NCBI GenBank assembly: GCA_018524345.1
Contig: JADQAZ010000001.1
Span: forward strand, 1,302,001-1,366,000
DNA: 64,000 nt
Direction: 5' to 3'
Origin: Harenicola maris
Lineage (GTDB): Bacteria > Pseudomonadota > Alphaproteobacteria > Rhodobacterales > Rhodobacteraceae
Shown here: positions 51,619 to 60,576 of the stretch, piece after piece
Numbering within the stretch: position 1 is the stretch's first letter
Layout of the letters: each line of letters starts with the position of its first letter
Program-made: the position numbers and the translations under genes
Notes under the pieces: generated by a model
The model's input: the letters and a program-made list of their open reading frames with translations, nothing else
Database searches by the model: none
What the model was told of the DNA's origin: nothing

Positions 51619-54600
51619 TGATCTCAATCCTTCCAAAGGGGCCCGGGCCGAAACGGTCAGAGACCTGGGCAATGTCGATGCTATAGGGGGCACTCAGGCC
51701 AAGGGCCGATTGCTCGGCGGCGGTCAGGGTCCAGTTCGGAACGCTTCGGGTGACCTCCGTTTGTAGGTTTCCGTCCTTGAAGATGCGCAGCAGGTATTCC
51801 TCGCTGCCCTCGCCAAGGGGCACGGTGGAGGAGGCCCAGCTGTCCCCGTCGATCCGTGTCCGGCGCACCCATGTCAGATGCAGATCGCCATTTGCAGCGG
51901 GCCGCGCCCGCAGGTGCACCGGCGCATAGGGGCGCAGCCCGATGCCGTTGAAGGCCGCCGTCACCTGCGTATAAGAAGGATCGTCATAGCCCTTACCCGC
52001 CGGCCCGATACGGTAGAACCGCTCAAGCCCGCGCGCATTCAGCGGCAGGTCAATCTGCTGCGCCCGCCCATTCAAAACCACCACCGTGCTGCCCTCCGGC
52101 CAGATGGCCGGCATGGTGGCATCGGTCCCCTGTTGTCCGCGCAGACGCAGGCGCAGGTCATAGGTGCGCGGCGCGACAAGCTCGGCCTCGGCGAATTGCA
52201 AAACCTCCCAGTTCTCGGCGCTGCCGTCGCCGATGGCGATGGCATTGGCCCCGTTCAGCACCGCCTGCGGCGTGGCCGAAGACAGGCTGCCGCGGGACAG
52301 CTTCACCCGCAGGGCAGGCCCGCGATCCCACAGGCCCGGCTCTGCCGCCGCCAAATCCGTTTGCGTCACGCCCATGAAGGTCGGCAAAGCGGCGGAGGTG
52401 TTGAGGGTATATCCCGCATCCTCGGAGGCGGAATAGACCGCCACGCCGCCGGGCCATGGCGAGGCCGTGACCGCCAGATGGGGCGCCTGCGGCGCCTCCT
52501 CTCCGGTCAGAAGCGGCAGGTCCATCAACACCGAATGCACCGGCAGCGGCGGCAGGAAGACGGGCAAGGAGGTATCCTCCTCGATCGCGTCACTGGGCAC
52601 ATAGACGTTGGGATCCACGCGCACGGCCTCGATCACCTGCCCGTTGCCATGCTCCACATGATCGGCGCGGTAATGCGCCCCCTCAAGGGCCAGCACATCG
52701 CCCGCCCCAAGGCCGAGGCGCGAGGGCGGCAGGGCCAGCTTCACGCTGTCCCGCGCCACCCGCGCCTCGGCCAGCCAGCGCTCGGTCACCGATTGCGCCT
52801 CGGCCCGCGTCAGGACCAGAGCAACCTCGGAATGGGCCACGGACTCGGTCGGCTCATCGGCAAAGATCGCCTCGGCGGTGCCGACGGCAAAGCTGCCGTC
52901 ATTCTGGATATAGCTCAGGCGCACGCGCCCTGCGGTCTCTGCCTCCGGCGCGCGAATGCGCTCGATGGTGCCCTCAAGCTCCTCGTGGTTGGTCAGCAAA
53001 TCCGCGTCCAGCTCCGCATCGGCTTGGCCCGTGCGGGAGGAGAACCAAAGCTGCCCCTCACGCTCCACCGCGTCAAAACCGAAGGCCAGCATCAGGGGCT
53101 GCAAAGCGGCGCGCGCATCGCTCGCCCCGTCAAGGGCAAAGCCGCGCACCTGACCATAAAGGCGCGAGACATCCGCCCCCTCCACCCCGGAATTCCGGCA
53201 CAGCTCCGCCACCACGGCGGGCAGGCTCTCGGCCGAGGTCCGGCCATTGAGCCAATGCCCGCGGGCGTAATTCTCGCCGTCGGCCCAAACGCCTGTCAGC
53301 GCCGGAAACTGCGGATAGGGACGCGCATCCCAGGCCCAGACATGGGCACGCGACATATCCACCATGGGCCCTGCGTAAACTTCGGACACTGGGTTCGCCT
53401 CCGTATCGGCAAAATGCGAAGTGATCGCGCGCAGATATTGCCCCTGCATAAAGTCATCACGCGTCCCGTCCGAATAGCGCGGAAGCTGTGACTCCGAGGA
53501 CTTCGGATCAATGAACTTATTGGGCTGGTTCGTCCCCTTATCGATCGCGGCGCAGCCCATCTCGGTGAACCAGATCGGCTTGGACTGTTTGGCCCAAGCG
53601 GTGGGTTCCTCGGCCCGCACACCGCCGATGCGGTTGTAATGCAGGTTGCTCCACCAGCCCTGCAGGTCCTTCACCCGAAACACCCAAGGCTCGTCATAGG
53701 CCCCGTCGGTGATCGGCGTGCGCACCTGCTCTTCGCGGGCCTCCTCGCTGGCGTAATACCAATCATACATCTCGCCGCCCGCCACATTGGCGCGCAGGTA
53801 ATCCAGATTATAGATCGCCCCCCAACCGGCATCCGCATGGGTGATCCCGTCGCGCCAGTCGCTCAGGGGCAGGTAATTGTCGATCCCGATGAAATCGATC
53901 GCCGGATCGGCCCAGAGGGGATCAAGGTGGAACAGCACATCGCCAGAGCCATCCTGCGGGTGATAGCCGAAATACTCTGACCAATCCGCCGCATAGGAAA
54001 TCTTGGTCTGCGGCCCCAGAATGGCGCGCACCTCCCCAGCCAGAACCCGCAGGGCCTCCACGGCAGGGAAGCTCCCGCCCGCGCCCCTGATCTGGGTCAA
54101 TCCCCGCATTTCCGAGCCGATGCAAAAGGCCTCCACCCCGCCCGCCATGGCGCAAAGATGCGCGTAGTGCAGGATAAACCGGCGGTAGGACCATTCCTCA
54201 GGCCCCGTATAAACAACCGTCCCCTCCGAGGCCGCGAAATCCGTCGGGGCCGCCTGCCCCATAAACGCCGCCACCTCGGCCTCTGCCGCCGCCGTGCCAT
54301 CGGGGGTTCCGGCCAGAGTGGGGGCAAGGCTGCTGGTGATGCGCCCGCGCCATGGCAAAACAGGCTGCCCCAACGTGCCGGTATAGGGGTCCGGCAGGCT
54401 GTTGCCCTCGCCCTGCTCCATCAGGATAAAGGGATAGAACATCACCGCCTGACCGGCCTCCTTCAAGGCCGCGATCCCCTCGATCACCGAGGCATCGGCG
54501 GGAGTGCCACCATAGATCGGGCGGTCCTCTACCGTGGCAATCGCATCAGCATCGGCGCGGGCCAGCCCACTTACCTGCCAAGGCATATCCACTCCGTCCA

Positions 54601-55516
54601 GCTCCACCTGCTCGACCTTGGGCACAAGGGTGCACTCACCGCAGCGCAGGTCATTGCCGAACCAGCTGACAATCAAAGAGGTCGAGGAACAGCGCGGCAG
54701 CTCCTCGCTCAGCGCAGCGATGGAGGTCGCCATATCCGTCAGGCCACTGGGCGTGTTCACATTCTGGCTCTGGTTCTCGCCTTGGCCCAGCTCCACATGC
54801 ACCGGCGTGGTGGCAAGGGAATACTCGCCGGTGCCCGGAACCAAAGCCACGGCCTGCACGACCTCGCTCAAGGACTTACCATCCTCCACCGCTGTCTGCG
54901 CATCCACCGGACGCACCACCTCAAAGGAAAACTGCGGCACTCGGTTGCCATAGGCCTCAAGCTGCAGGTCCTCGAAGACCACATAGGCGATCCCGCGATA
55001 GGCAGGGGCCGCGCCCTCCACCGCCTCGATCAGACTGTCGGGGGCCTGATCCTCGGTGCCGGTGTAAACCCGCATCGGCAGGTCGCCGGGCGTAACCTCG
55101 ATCCCGTCGGCCCAGATACGGCCAACGCGCAAAATCTCGCCCTCACACAGGGCAATCGCAAGGCTGACCGAATAGGAATAGCTGCGGGTCGTCGGCCCGC
55201 TCGGCGCGCCCTTGCCGCCGCCGCTCTCCTCGGAGCTTTCCTGAAACTGCGTCGCCCAGATCACCTGACCGCCCACACGCACCCGCCCGTAAACACGGGC
55301 CATAGGGCTGCCCTCGCTGGCGCCGGTCAGGCGGAAACGATCCACCCTGCCGGTCTCCACCACTTCGGAGCCCTGCCCCATCAGGCTCTGGTCGATCACC
55401 CTGCCAAGGGTCGCGCCAATGGCCCGCCCGATCACAGCCGAGGACAGGCCAAGAACAGATCCACCAAGGGCAGACCCCGCGGCAAACCCCGCCGCAGAAA
55501 GCAAAATCGTCGCCAT
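51611..55516 (-). CDS. GTA tail tip protein g15 (megatron, TIM-barrel-like)
   Basis: The largest GTA protein (1301 residues), at the tail tip, thought to contact the recipient and help pierce its envelope. The N-terminus has small hydrophobic segments (AAGFAAGSALGGSVLGLSSAVIGRAIGATLG). A glycosidase-like TIM barrel lies at about 420-720 (YAHLCAMAGGVEAFCIGSEMRGLTQIRG, DFIGIDNYLPLSDWRDG). The C-terminal part has phage tail beta domains. It starts just one base after the g14 stop in the leftward order. Confidence 0.94.
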   Translation of the reverse strand: MATILLSAAGFAAGSALGGSVLGLSSAVIGRAIGATLGRVIDQSLMGQGSEVVETGRVDRFRLTGASEGSPMARVYGRVRVGGQVIWATQFQESSEESGGGKGAPSGPTTRSYSYSVSLAIALCEGEILRVGRIWADGIEVTPGDLPMRVYTGTEDQAPDSLIEAVEGAAPAYRGIAYVVFEDLQLEAYGNRVPQFSFEVVRPVDAQTAVEDGKSLSEVVQAVALVPGTGEYSLATTPVHVELGQGENQSQNVNTPSGLTDMATSIAALSEELPRCSSTSLIVSWFGNDLRCGECTLVPKVEQVELDGVDMPWQVSGLARADADAIATVEDRPIYGGTPADASVIEGIAALKEAGQAVMFYPFILMEQGEGNSLPDPYTGTLGQPVLPWRGRITSSLAPTLAGTPDGTAAAEAEVAAFMGQAAPTDFAASEGTVVYTGPEEWSYRRFILHYAHLCAMAGGVEAFCIGSEMRGLTQIRGAGGSFPAVEALRVLAGEVRAILGPQTKISYAADWSEYFGYHPQDGSGDVLFHLDPLWADPAIDFIGIDNYLPLSDWRDGITHADAGWGAIYNLDYLRANVAGGEMYDWYYASEEAREEQVRTPITDGAYDEPWVFRVKDLQGWWSNLHYNRIGGVRAEEPTAWAKQSKPIWFTEMGCAAIDKGTNQPNKFIDPKSSESQLPRYSDGTRDDFMQGQYLRAITSHFADTEANPVSEVYAGPMVDMSRAHVWAWDARPYPQFPALTGVWADGENYARGHWLNGRTSAESLPAVVAELCRNSGVEGADVSRLYGQVRGFALDGASDARAALQPLMLAFGFDAVEREGQLWFSSRTGQADAELDADLLTNHEELEGTIERIRAPEAETAGRVRLSYIQNDGSFAVGTAEAIFADEPTESVAHSEVALVLTRAEAQSVTERWLAEARVARDSVKLALPPSRLGLGAGDVLALEGAHYRADHVEHGNGQVIEAVRVDPNVYVPSDAIEEDTSLPVFLPPLPVHSVLMDLPLLTGEEAPQAPHLAVTASPWPGGVAVYSASEDAGYTLNTSAALPTFMGVTQTDLAAAEPGLWDRGPALRVKLSRGSLSSATPQAVLNGANAIAIGDGSAENWEVLQFAEAELVAPRTYDLRLRLRGQQGTDATMPAIWPEGSTVVVLNGRAQQIDLPLNARGLERFYRIGPAGKGYDDPSYTQVTAAFNGIGLRPYAPVHLRARPAANGDLHLTWVRRTRIDGDSWASSTVPLGEGSEEYLLRIFKDGNLQTEVTRSVPNWTLTAAEQSALGLSAPYSIDIAQVSDRFGPGPFGRIEIND

Positions 55517-55517
55517 A

Positions 55518-55976
55518 TCAGGCCCCTTTCAGGTGCGTTTCGTGAGTGTCATCCGCTGCGGGAAAGGCAAACCGCGCCGCAATGCGCCGCGCCCAGGGGC
55601 GGCTCAGGCCGGTTTCCACAACCCCGCAGCGGTCATAGGAATGGATGAACATCGGCGTGGCGCCACAGGCGCTCTGGATGCCCATATGCTTGGCCACCCG
55701 CCCCGCCCGCATCCGGAAGATCAGGACATCGCCGGGGGCCGCGGCGCTCAAAGGTTTCGGCACCAATAGCCGCATCGCGGCCTTGGTCAAAACCTCCTCG
55801 CGCCCCGGCTCGGCCCAATCGCGGGTGTAGGGCGGCAGGGCCTCCGGCTCTGCGCCATACAGCCCGCGCCAGACGCCCCGCACCAAACCAAGGCAATCGC
55901 AGCCCGCGCCAAGGCGCGAGGCCTGGTGCACATAGGGCGTGCCAATCCAGCGCCGCGCCTCCTCGACCGCCCTCAT
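55518..55976 (-). CDS. GTA g14, NlpC/P60 peptidase
   Basis: A 152-residue cysteine peptidase expected to cut peptidoglycan during DNA delivery. The catalytic Cys is C28 in GAGCDCLGLVRGVWRG, and the His lies in VAKHMGIQ. I chose the ATG at 55976 (MRAVEEARRWIGTPYVHQ), which overlaps the g13 stop by 4 bases; a longer frame lacks family match upstream. Confidence 0.93.
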   Translation of the reverse strand: MRAVEEARRWIGTPYVHQASRLGAGCDCLGLVRGVWRGLYGAEPEALPPYTRDWAEPGREEVLTKAAMRLLVPKPLSAAAPGDVLIFRMRAGRVAKHMGIQSACGATPMFIHSYDRCGVVETGLSRPWARRIAARFAFPAADDTHETHLKGA

Positions 55977-56890
55977 TCCGTGGGCCAAGGGCTGCTGGAG
56001 GTCAAAGGCCCGCCCGTCGCCGCATTGGAGGAGGTCGGATAGCTGGTCAGCCAATCCTCCCCCGGAATGGTCGGGAAACCGCGGAAATTGTCAAAATTGG
56101 CGAATTTCGCGCGGCAGGTCGCCGCCTGCTTGTCACAGCCCGCCTCCAGCCGCAGGGCATCCCCCACCGCAACCTCGGCCTCGATCGGCGCCCAAAGCTC
56201 GATCTCGCGGCGCCCGTCGCGGCTGCGATCATTCTTGATCACCCCCGACAGGCCCGCCCCCGCGCCGGAGGTCAGGCGCAGCATGCCGCGCTCGAACCAG
56301 CGCGCCTGAAACATCTCCAGACCGTCAAACAGGAACACCCGCGCCTCTGTGACCTCTGCCACCGTGGGGGTCGCGAAATACCCCGCCGCATTGGTGTTGA
56401 ACCGACATTTCCCATCGCCCAGAACCGCCGAACAGGGGCTTTGATAGATCGCCCCCTGCGGCTGGTTCAGGGCCTCGGTCAAGCCGCGCAGCTCGGCGCG
56501 AAACGCCCCGGCAGAGCGCGAGACCTCGCCAATGCTGCCGGCGAAAAGCTGGAACCGCGCCTCCGGATCGGCCCAGTTCACCAGCCAGGCCTGCACAGAG
56601 GCCCCGTCAAACCGCCCCGCCATGATGTCGGCCTCGGTCACGCTGGCATCCGACAGAGCGCCCAAAGCCTCGGTGTTGTCCACTGACAGGCCCGTGGTCT
56701 GCACAAGGGCAGAGGCCACAAGCCCGCTATCGGCCTTGAACAGCGTGCCCTCAAAGCTGACCTCGCAGTCATGATCGGTAAAGCCAAAGCTCACGCCGTC
56801 ACGGCGCTCCACCTTCCAACAACGGCACAGGCTGGTCAGCCCCCCCGCCGCATGATCCAAAAGCGCCTGACGCGCTGTTTCCGCGCTCAT
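55973..56890 (-). CDS. GTA g13, hub protein (DUF2163)
   Basis: A 305-residue hub protein of the GTA baseplate. DUF2163 features include RRDGVSFGFTDHDCEVSFEGTLFKADSGL and the Cys-bearing segments QSPCSAVLGDGKCRF and GCDKQAATCRAKFANFDNFRGFPTIPG. The four cysteines could hold a metal or Fe-S cluster, as has been described for the R. capsulatus GTA hub. It overlaps g12 by 4 bases. Confidence 0.93.
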   Translation of the reverse strand: MSAETARQALLDHAAGGLTSLCRCWKVERRDGVSFGFTDHDCEVSFEGTLFKADSGLVASALVQTTGLSVDNTEALGALSDASVTEADIMAGRFDGASVQAWLVNWADPEARFQLFAGSIGEVSRSAGAFRAELRGLTEALNQPQGAIYQSPCSAVLGDGKCRFNTNAAGYFATPTVAEVTEARVFLFDGLEMFQARWFERGMLRLTSGAGAGLSGVIKNDRSRDGRREIELWAPIEAEVAVGDALRLEAGCDKQAATCRAKFANFDNFRGFPTIPGEDWLTSYPTSSNAATGGPLTSSSPWPTE

Positions 56891-57519
56891 ACCCGCACCT
56901 CCAGCACCGGCACATTGGGCACCTCTCCGGCGCGGAAATTTGCCACGGATGTCTGGATCTGGTCGGTGTCAAACCGCACCGGCACATCAAATTCAAACCC
57001 GGCAGAGACCCGCGCGCCGGTCTCCGGCGGGGTGTCAAAAGTCACAACGCCCGTGGCGGTGTCCACGGCGTAATGCACAGCCTCGAACATCTCCACACCC
57101 TCGATCCCCATGCGCACACTGCCCTGAACCGGCTTGACGATGGGGCGGGTATAGCTCGCCTCGCCCGAGGCATAGCTGCGGCACAGCTTGAACGCGCGGG
57201 TGCTGCCATCGCCCACGCCGATCTGCTGGTCCAGATAGCCCGGATCCGCTTCTGCAGCGCTGGTCTTGTAATCAGCCCAGTCCTTCCAGCGGAACCCGTA
57301 CAGCCGCCCGCGCCGCGCCTCGAAAAAGGCAATCAGCAAGGACACATCATCAAGGCTGCGCACCCCCATGCCCGCGTCATAGCGACGGCGCGAATGGCTC
57401 CAAGGGGTGTTGCGCTCCTCGAACCCGTTGGCAAGCGTCACCACCTCGGTCCGCCGCTCCGGCCCGCCAAGCGAGCCAAAGGACAGCGAGGCGGGAAATC
57501 GCACTTCGTGAAAGCTCAT
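56887..57519 (-). CDS. GTA g12, distal tail protein (DUF2460)
   Basis: A 210-residue distal tail ring protein. The DUF2460 signature is clear (FHEVRFPASLSFGSLGGPERRTEVVTLANGFEERNTPWSHSRRRYDAG) and a later segment reads LIAFFEARRGRLYGFRWKDWADY. It sits between the tape measure gene (12 bases) and g13 (4-base overlap). Confidence 0.94.
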   Translation of the reverse strand: MSFHEVRFPASLSFGSLGGPERRTEVVTLANGFEERNTPWSHSRRRYDAGMGVRSLDDVSLLIAFFEARRGRLYGFRWKDWADYKTSAAEADPGYLDQQIGVGDGSTRAFKLCRSYASGEASYTRPIVKPVQGSVRMGIEGVEMFEAVHYAVDTATGVVTFDTPPETGARVSAGFEFDVPVRFDTDQIQTSVANFRAGEVPNVPVLEVRV

Positions 57520-57531
57520 CTACCTGTCTCC

Positions 57532-58191
57532 TTACCTGTTGCGCTGACCGCGGCTCAGGGCGCGGCCCATCTGCGCGGCAATCTGCGATCGGCTGCGTTC
57601 AAAGCCGGCTGCATCAGGCGTTGAAATGTTCATCGTTACGTTAATGGGGCGTGCGCTGCCCTGGGTGCGCACCCCAAGGGAGCCATCCGCCCCCCGCGCC
57701 AAAGGCATGATCGCCTCGGCCCCGGCCTCGCCCATCAAACCGGTGCCGCCGCGCATGGGAAAGGTCGTGGGCGATGTCACAACGCCGCCCTTGGCAAAGG
57801 GCTGCACCCGCCCTTGGGTAAAAGCCCCGCCCTTGGCAAAACTGCCCCCCGTAATCAGCCCCTCGATCCCTTGTCCAAGGATGCTGCCAAGCTGGCTGGT
57901 CACCGGCTTCATCGCCGCCGTATAGGTGGCTGAAATGATGCTATTGGCGACGGTCTTTAACGCGTCAGACAGCTTCATCCCGTCAAAGGCCAAGCCCTCG
58001 AAAGCCTTACTCAAGCCGCTCGAAATCGTGCCAGACAGCTTGCCAACCCCCTGCCCCGCAAGGTCCAGCGAGGCCTGCATCCGGCTCAGCTCAAGGTCAA
58101 ACTGCGCCGCCACCGTTCCCGCCCCGCCAAGGGTGTCCTCCAGCGCCTCTAACTGCGCATCCAATTCATCCAGCTGGATCACATCATCCAT
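57532..58191 (-). CDS. GTA g11, tail tape measure protein
   Basis: A 219-residue tape measure protein; its short length fits the short GTA tail. The first 70 residues are helical (DELDAQLEALEDTLGGAGTVAAQFDLELSRMQASLDLA). The middle has small-residue segments (AFTQGRVQPFAKGGVV). The C-terminus ends in QMGRALSRGQRNR. It overlaps the g10.1 stop by 8 bases. Confidence 0.9.
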   Translation of the reverse strand: MDDVIQLDELDAQLEALEDTLGGAGTVAAQFDLELSRMQASLDLAGQGVGKLSGTISSGLSKAFEGLAFDGMKLSDALKTVANSIISATYTAAMKPVTSQLGSILGQGIEGLITGGSFAKGGAFTQGRVQPFAKGGVVTSPTTFPMRGGTGLMGEAGAEAIMPLARGADGSLGVRTQGSARPINVTMNISTPDAAGFERSRSQIAAQMGRALSRGQRNR

Positions 58192-58381
58192 CCGTCAACT
58201 CCCCTTTCGGTGTGTCAGGAAAGGCCTGCGTCAAAGCATCAAGGCGCGCCCGCGTCAGCGGTGCATCGCCCGGCTCAAGGCCCAACATCAGCGTTAATTC
58301 ATAGGGCGTCAGCGCCCAGAAATCGGCAGGGCTCAGGCGCAACCGCCCAAGCCCCAGCCGCAAAAGCCCGGCCCAATCCAT
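58184..58381 (-). CDS. GTA g10.1, tail assembly chaperone-like protein
   Basis: A 65-residue protein from the ATG at 58381 (MDWAGLLRLGLGRLRLSPADFWALTPYELTLML), matching the short phage tail assembly chaperone family. It begins 4 bases after the g10 stop, and its frame is open for 62 codons upstream within g10, so a frameshift fusion with g10 is conceivable. Confidence 0.85.
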   Translation of the reverse strand: MDWAGLLRLGLGRLRLSPADFWALTPYELTLMLGLEPGDAPLTRARLDALTQAFPDTPKGELTDG

Positions 58382-58385
58382 CGGA

Positions 58386-58709
58386 TCACCCCTCCGGCGT
58401 GGCAAAGGCCCGCGCAAGCAACCGAGCCGCCACCCGCGCGGCCTCCATCGGCCCGCCGCCGATCTCGGCGCGCAACAGATCCGCCCCCGTGCCGCCCCAG
58501 CCGCCCCCGCGCAGCCCCGCCACAACAAGAGCCAGAACATCGCGCGAGGAAAACCGCCCGCCCTCAAAGCGTTCGATCAACTCCATCAGGCTCTCGTCCA
58601 ACCCGGCCTCAAGCTCGGCCAAGGCGCCAAGGGTCAGCTTGCAGATATGCGGCACCCCATCGACAGTCAGGCTCACCTCTCCGGCCCATGGGTTCCCCGC
58701 CGCCATCAC
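58386..58709 (-). CDS. GTA g10, tail assembly protein
   Basis: A 107-residue protein of the GTA_gp10 family (GEVSLTVDGVPHICKLTLGALAELEAGL, RDVLALVVAGLRGGG). Such proteins help the tape measure and tail tube assemble. The ATG at 58709 overlaps the g9 stop (ATGA). Confidence 0.9.
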   Translation of the reverse strand: MMAAGNPWAGEVSLTVDGVPHICKLTLGALAELEAGLDESLMELIERFEGGRFSSRDVLALVVAGLRGGGWGGTGADLLRAEIGGGPMEAARVAARLLARAFATPEG

Positions 58710-59119
58710 AGCGCCAGGAATGTCAGCGCCCCGGCCGAGGCCAGCGACAATTCATAAGTCGCCTCGCCATTATGCGAGCCCGCATATTCCACCGTGGTAA
58801 TCTGGAACCGCCCCTCCACCACGCCGAAATCGGGGATGATCACCTGAAACTCCGGCATCTCCCCGTCAAAGAAAATCTGCCGCGCCCGCTCGTCCGTGGC
58901 CTCGTCGCGAAACACACCCGATCCGCTGATCGAGGCGCTCTTGACGCCCGCGCCGGACAGCAGCTCACGCCAGCCCCCCTCGCTCTCAAGGGATGTCACA
59001 TCCACGGTTTCGGCATTGAAACTGATCCGCGTGGCCCGCAGGCCCGCGATGGTTTCAAACTGGCCAGACCCGTTCAGGTCCAGCTTGATCAAAAGGTCTT
59101 TGCCATTCTGAGCAGTCAT
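58706..59119 (-). CDS. GTA g9, major tail tube protein
   Basis: A 137-residue tail tube protein of the TP901-1 type (GKDLLIKLDLNGSGQFETIAGLRATRISFNAETVDVTSLESEGGWRELL). It stacks into the GTA tail tube. It starts 30 bases after the g8 stop. Confidence 0.93.
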   Translation of the reverse strand: MTAQNGKDLLIKLDLNGSGQFETIAGLRATRISFNAETVDVTSLESEGGWRELLSGAGVKSASISGSGVFRDEATDERARQIFFDGEMPEFQVIIPDFGVVEGRFQITTVEYAGSHNGEATYELSLASAGALTFLAL

Positions 59120-59149
59120 TTCTGTCTCCAGTCCATTGGGAAAAAGGGG

Positions 59150-59563
59150 TTATTCGCTGTGGTCCACGCGGGCGAGAAACCGCAGGTCAATGCGCCGCTG
59201 CGTGCCGTCCGTGTGGCGCTGCGCCTTGGCGCGCTGAAAGGTCAGGTCGATCAGGGTGCCGCTGGACAGGGCCAGATCCGCCCCCTCCAACGCGGCGCAG
59301 ATCGCGCCCGCGGCGGCCTTGGCGGCGCTAAAGCCCGCCGCCTCGGCCAGCACGCTGATGGTCAGGGTGTAGCGCAGAACAAAGCCGCTCGCGTCCCGCG
59401 CAGAGCGCGCCTCCTCATCGCCCACCACGGCATAAAGCTCGGGCACGGCCCCCACCGGCGCCGCGTCATAGATCGCCCCCGCCAGATGGGCGGCCACCCC
59501 CGCATCGCCCTGCAGGGCGGTGTAGATCGCCCCCTGAAGGGCCGCACTGCTCGCATAACTCAT
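59150..59563 (-). CDS. GTA g8, tail terminator-like protein (DUF3168)
   Basis: A 137-residue protein with the DUF3168 pattern (LQGAIYTALQGDAGVAAHLAGAIYDAAP, RYTLTISVLAEAAG). Probably caps the tail at its junction with the head. It overlaps the g7 stop by 4 bases (ATGA). Confidence 0.92.
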   Translation of the reverse strand: MSYASSAALQGAIYTALQGDAGVAAHLAGAIYDAAPVGAVPELYAVVGDEEARSARDASGFVLRYTLTISVLAEAAGFSAAKAAAGAICAALEGADLALSSGTLIDLTFQRAKAQRHTDGTQRRIDLRFLARVDHSE

Positions 59564-59901
59564 GTCAGGGCCTCCTCGCGGGCATGGCAGGTCAGATACC
59601 GCCCCGCCGCATCGCTGTCGGTGACGGCGGTGATGTGGAACACCCGCGTGCCCAACCGAAACCGCTGCTCGGCCTTGGGCCGCGCCGGGGCGCCATGGGG
59701 CGCGGCGCGCACGGTGATCCGGTAAGGCACCTCGCTCTGGGTCAGACCCGCATCAAGCCCCTCGCGCCCGGTCCCGGGGGTCAAAAGCCCCCAGATATAC
59801 CCCTGCAGGCCCCAGCTCGTCAGATAGCCCCCCGCCCCGTCCGGCACCCGCACAGGGGCCTCCAGCGCAAGACGGCGGTTCAACTTGACCGGCCCGCTCA
59901 T
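59560..59901 (-). CDS. GTA g7, head-tail connector/stopper
   Basis: A 113-residue head-closure protein. The ATG at 59901 (MSGPVKLNRRLALEAPVRVPDGAGGY) overlaps the g6 stop and matches the family; the longer frame does not. The segment TQSEVPYRITVRAA and the C-terminal RFRLGTRVFHITAVTD are typical of phage head-tail joining proteins. Confidence 0.9.
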   Translation of the reverse strand: MSGPVKLNRRLALEAPVRVPDGAGGYLTSWGLQGYIWGLLTPGTGREGLDAGLTQSEVPYRITVRAAPHGAPARPKAEQRFRLGTRVFHITAVTDSDAAGRYLTCHAREEALT

Positions 59902-60500
59902 CGCCCGCGCCCCCCGCCAAGAATACGCACCGTGCGCCACCGCTCGATCAGGGCCGAAACGGTATAGGGGATGACCCCCTCACCCACGCGCATATCGTGG
60001 CGGTATTCGTAATAATGCGCCGCCAGCACGACCACCGCCTGCCCCAGATCACTGGGCACATCCTCCCATGTCGGGCCAAAACCGGCGGTAAACTCGATGC
60101 GGATATCCCCGCCCGTGGGCGGCTCCGGCAACAGGGCCGATGTGGCGCAAATCAACGGCCGGTGGGTGTCCACCTGCAACCGGTATCTGGCGCTCGGCAC
60201 GGCCTCTTCCCAGCCAAGCCGGTCGATAAACCGGATCGCCCCGATCGCCTCCACCGGGGCCACAGGCAAGGCCTGCGCCGCCGCATCGCGCCAGCGGTTG
60301 ATCGTCCAGTGATACTCACGGGTCAGCAAAACCTTCCCCGTCCAGGCCTCCACCGCCGTCAAAGCGGCACGAAGGTATGTTTCAAGCAGGCCGTCTTCGG
60401 CCCCGTCGTCGGCAAATCCTGTCCCAAGGCGCAAGTGTTCCTTGAACACATCCACGGGCAAGGCGCTCGCAGGGATCTGCGATTGCTGGGCTAACATCAT
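59898..60500 (-). CDS. GTA g6, head-tail adaptor
   Basis: A 200-residue connector. The ATG at 60500 (MMLAQQSQIPASALPVDVFKEHLRLG) was chosen; the next codon is also ATG. HK97 gp6-type features include LLETYLRAALTAVEAWTGKVLLTREYHWTINRW and AVVVLAAHYYEYRHDM. It follows the capsid gene across a 76-base gap that contains a strong hairpin. Confidence 0.92.
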   Translation of the reverse strand: MMLAQQSQIPASALPVDVFKEHLRLGTGFADDGAEDGLLETYLRAALTAVEAWTGKVLLTREYHWTINRWRDAAAQALPVAPVEAIGAIRFIDRLGWEEAVPSARYRLQVDTHRPLICATSALLPEPPTGGDIRIEFTAGFGPTWEDVPSDLGQAVVVLAAHYYEYRHDMRVGEGVIPYTVSALIERWRTVRILGGGRGR

Positions 60501-60532
60501 TGTCTGTCTCCACGTTCCGGGCACACCAAGGG

Positions 60533-60558
60533 GGCCCCGCCACCCATGCGGCGGGGCC
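60533..60558 (-). repeat. Hairpin between the capsid and adaptor genes
   Basis: GGCCCCGCC (60533-60541) pairs perfectly with GGCGGGGCC (60550-60558) around 8 bases. No U-run follows in the leftward direction. It probably protects the capsid mRNA or slows read-through, so capsid exceeds downstream proteins; this is inferred. Confidence 0.65.
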
Positions 60559-60576
60559 ATTTGCAAAGGGGTCAGC

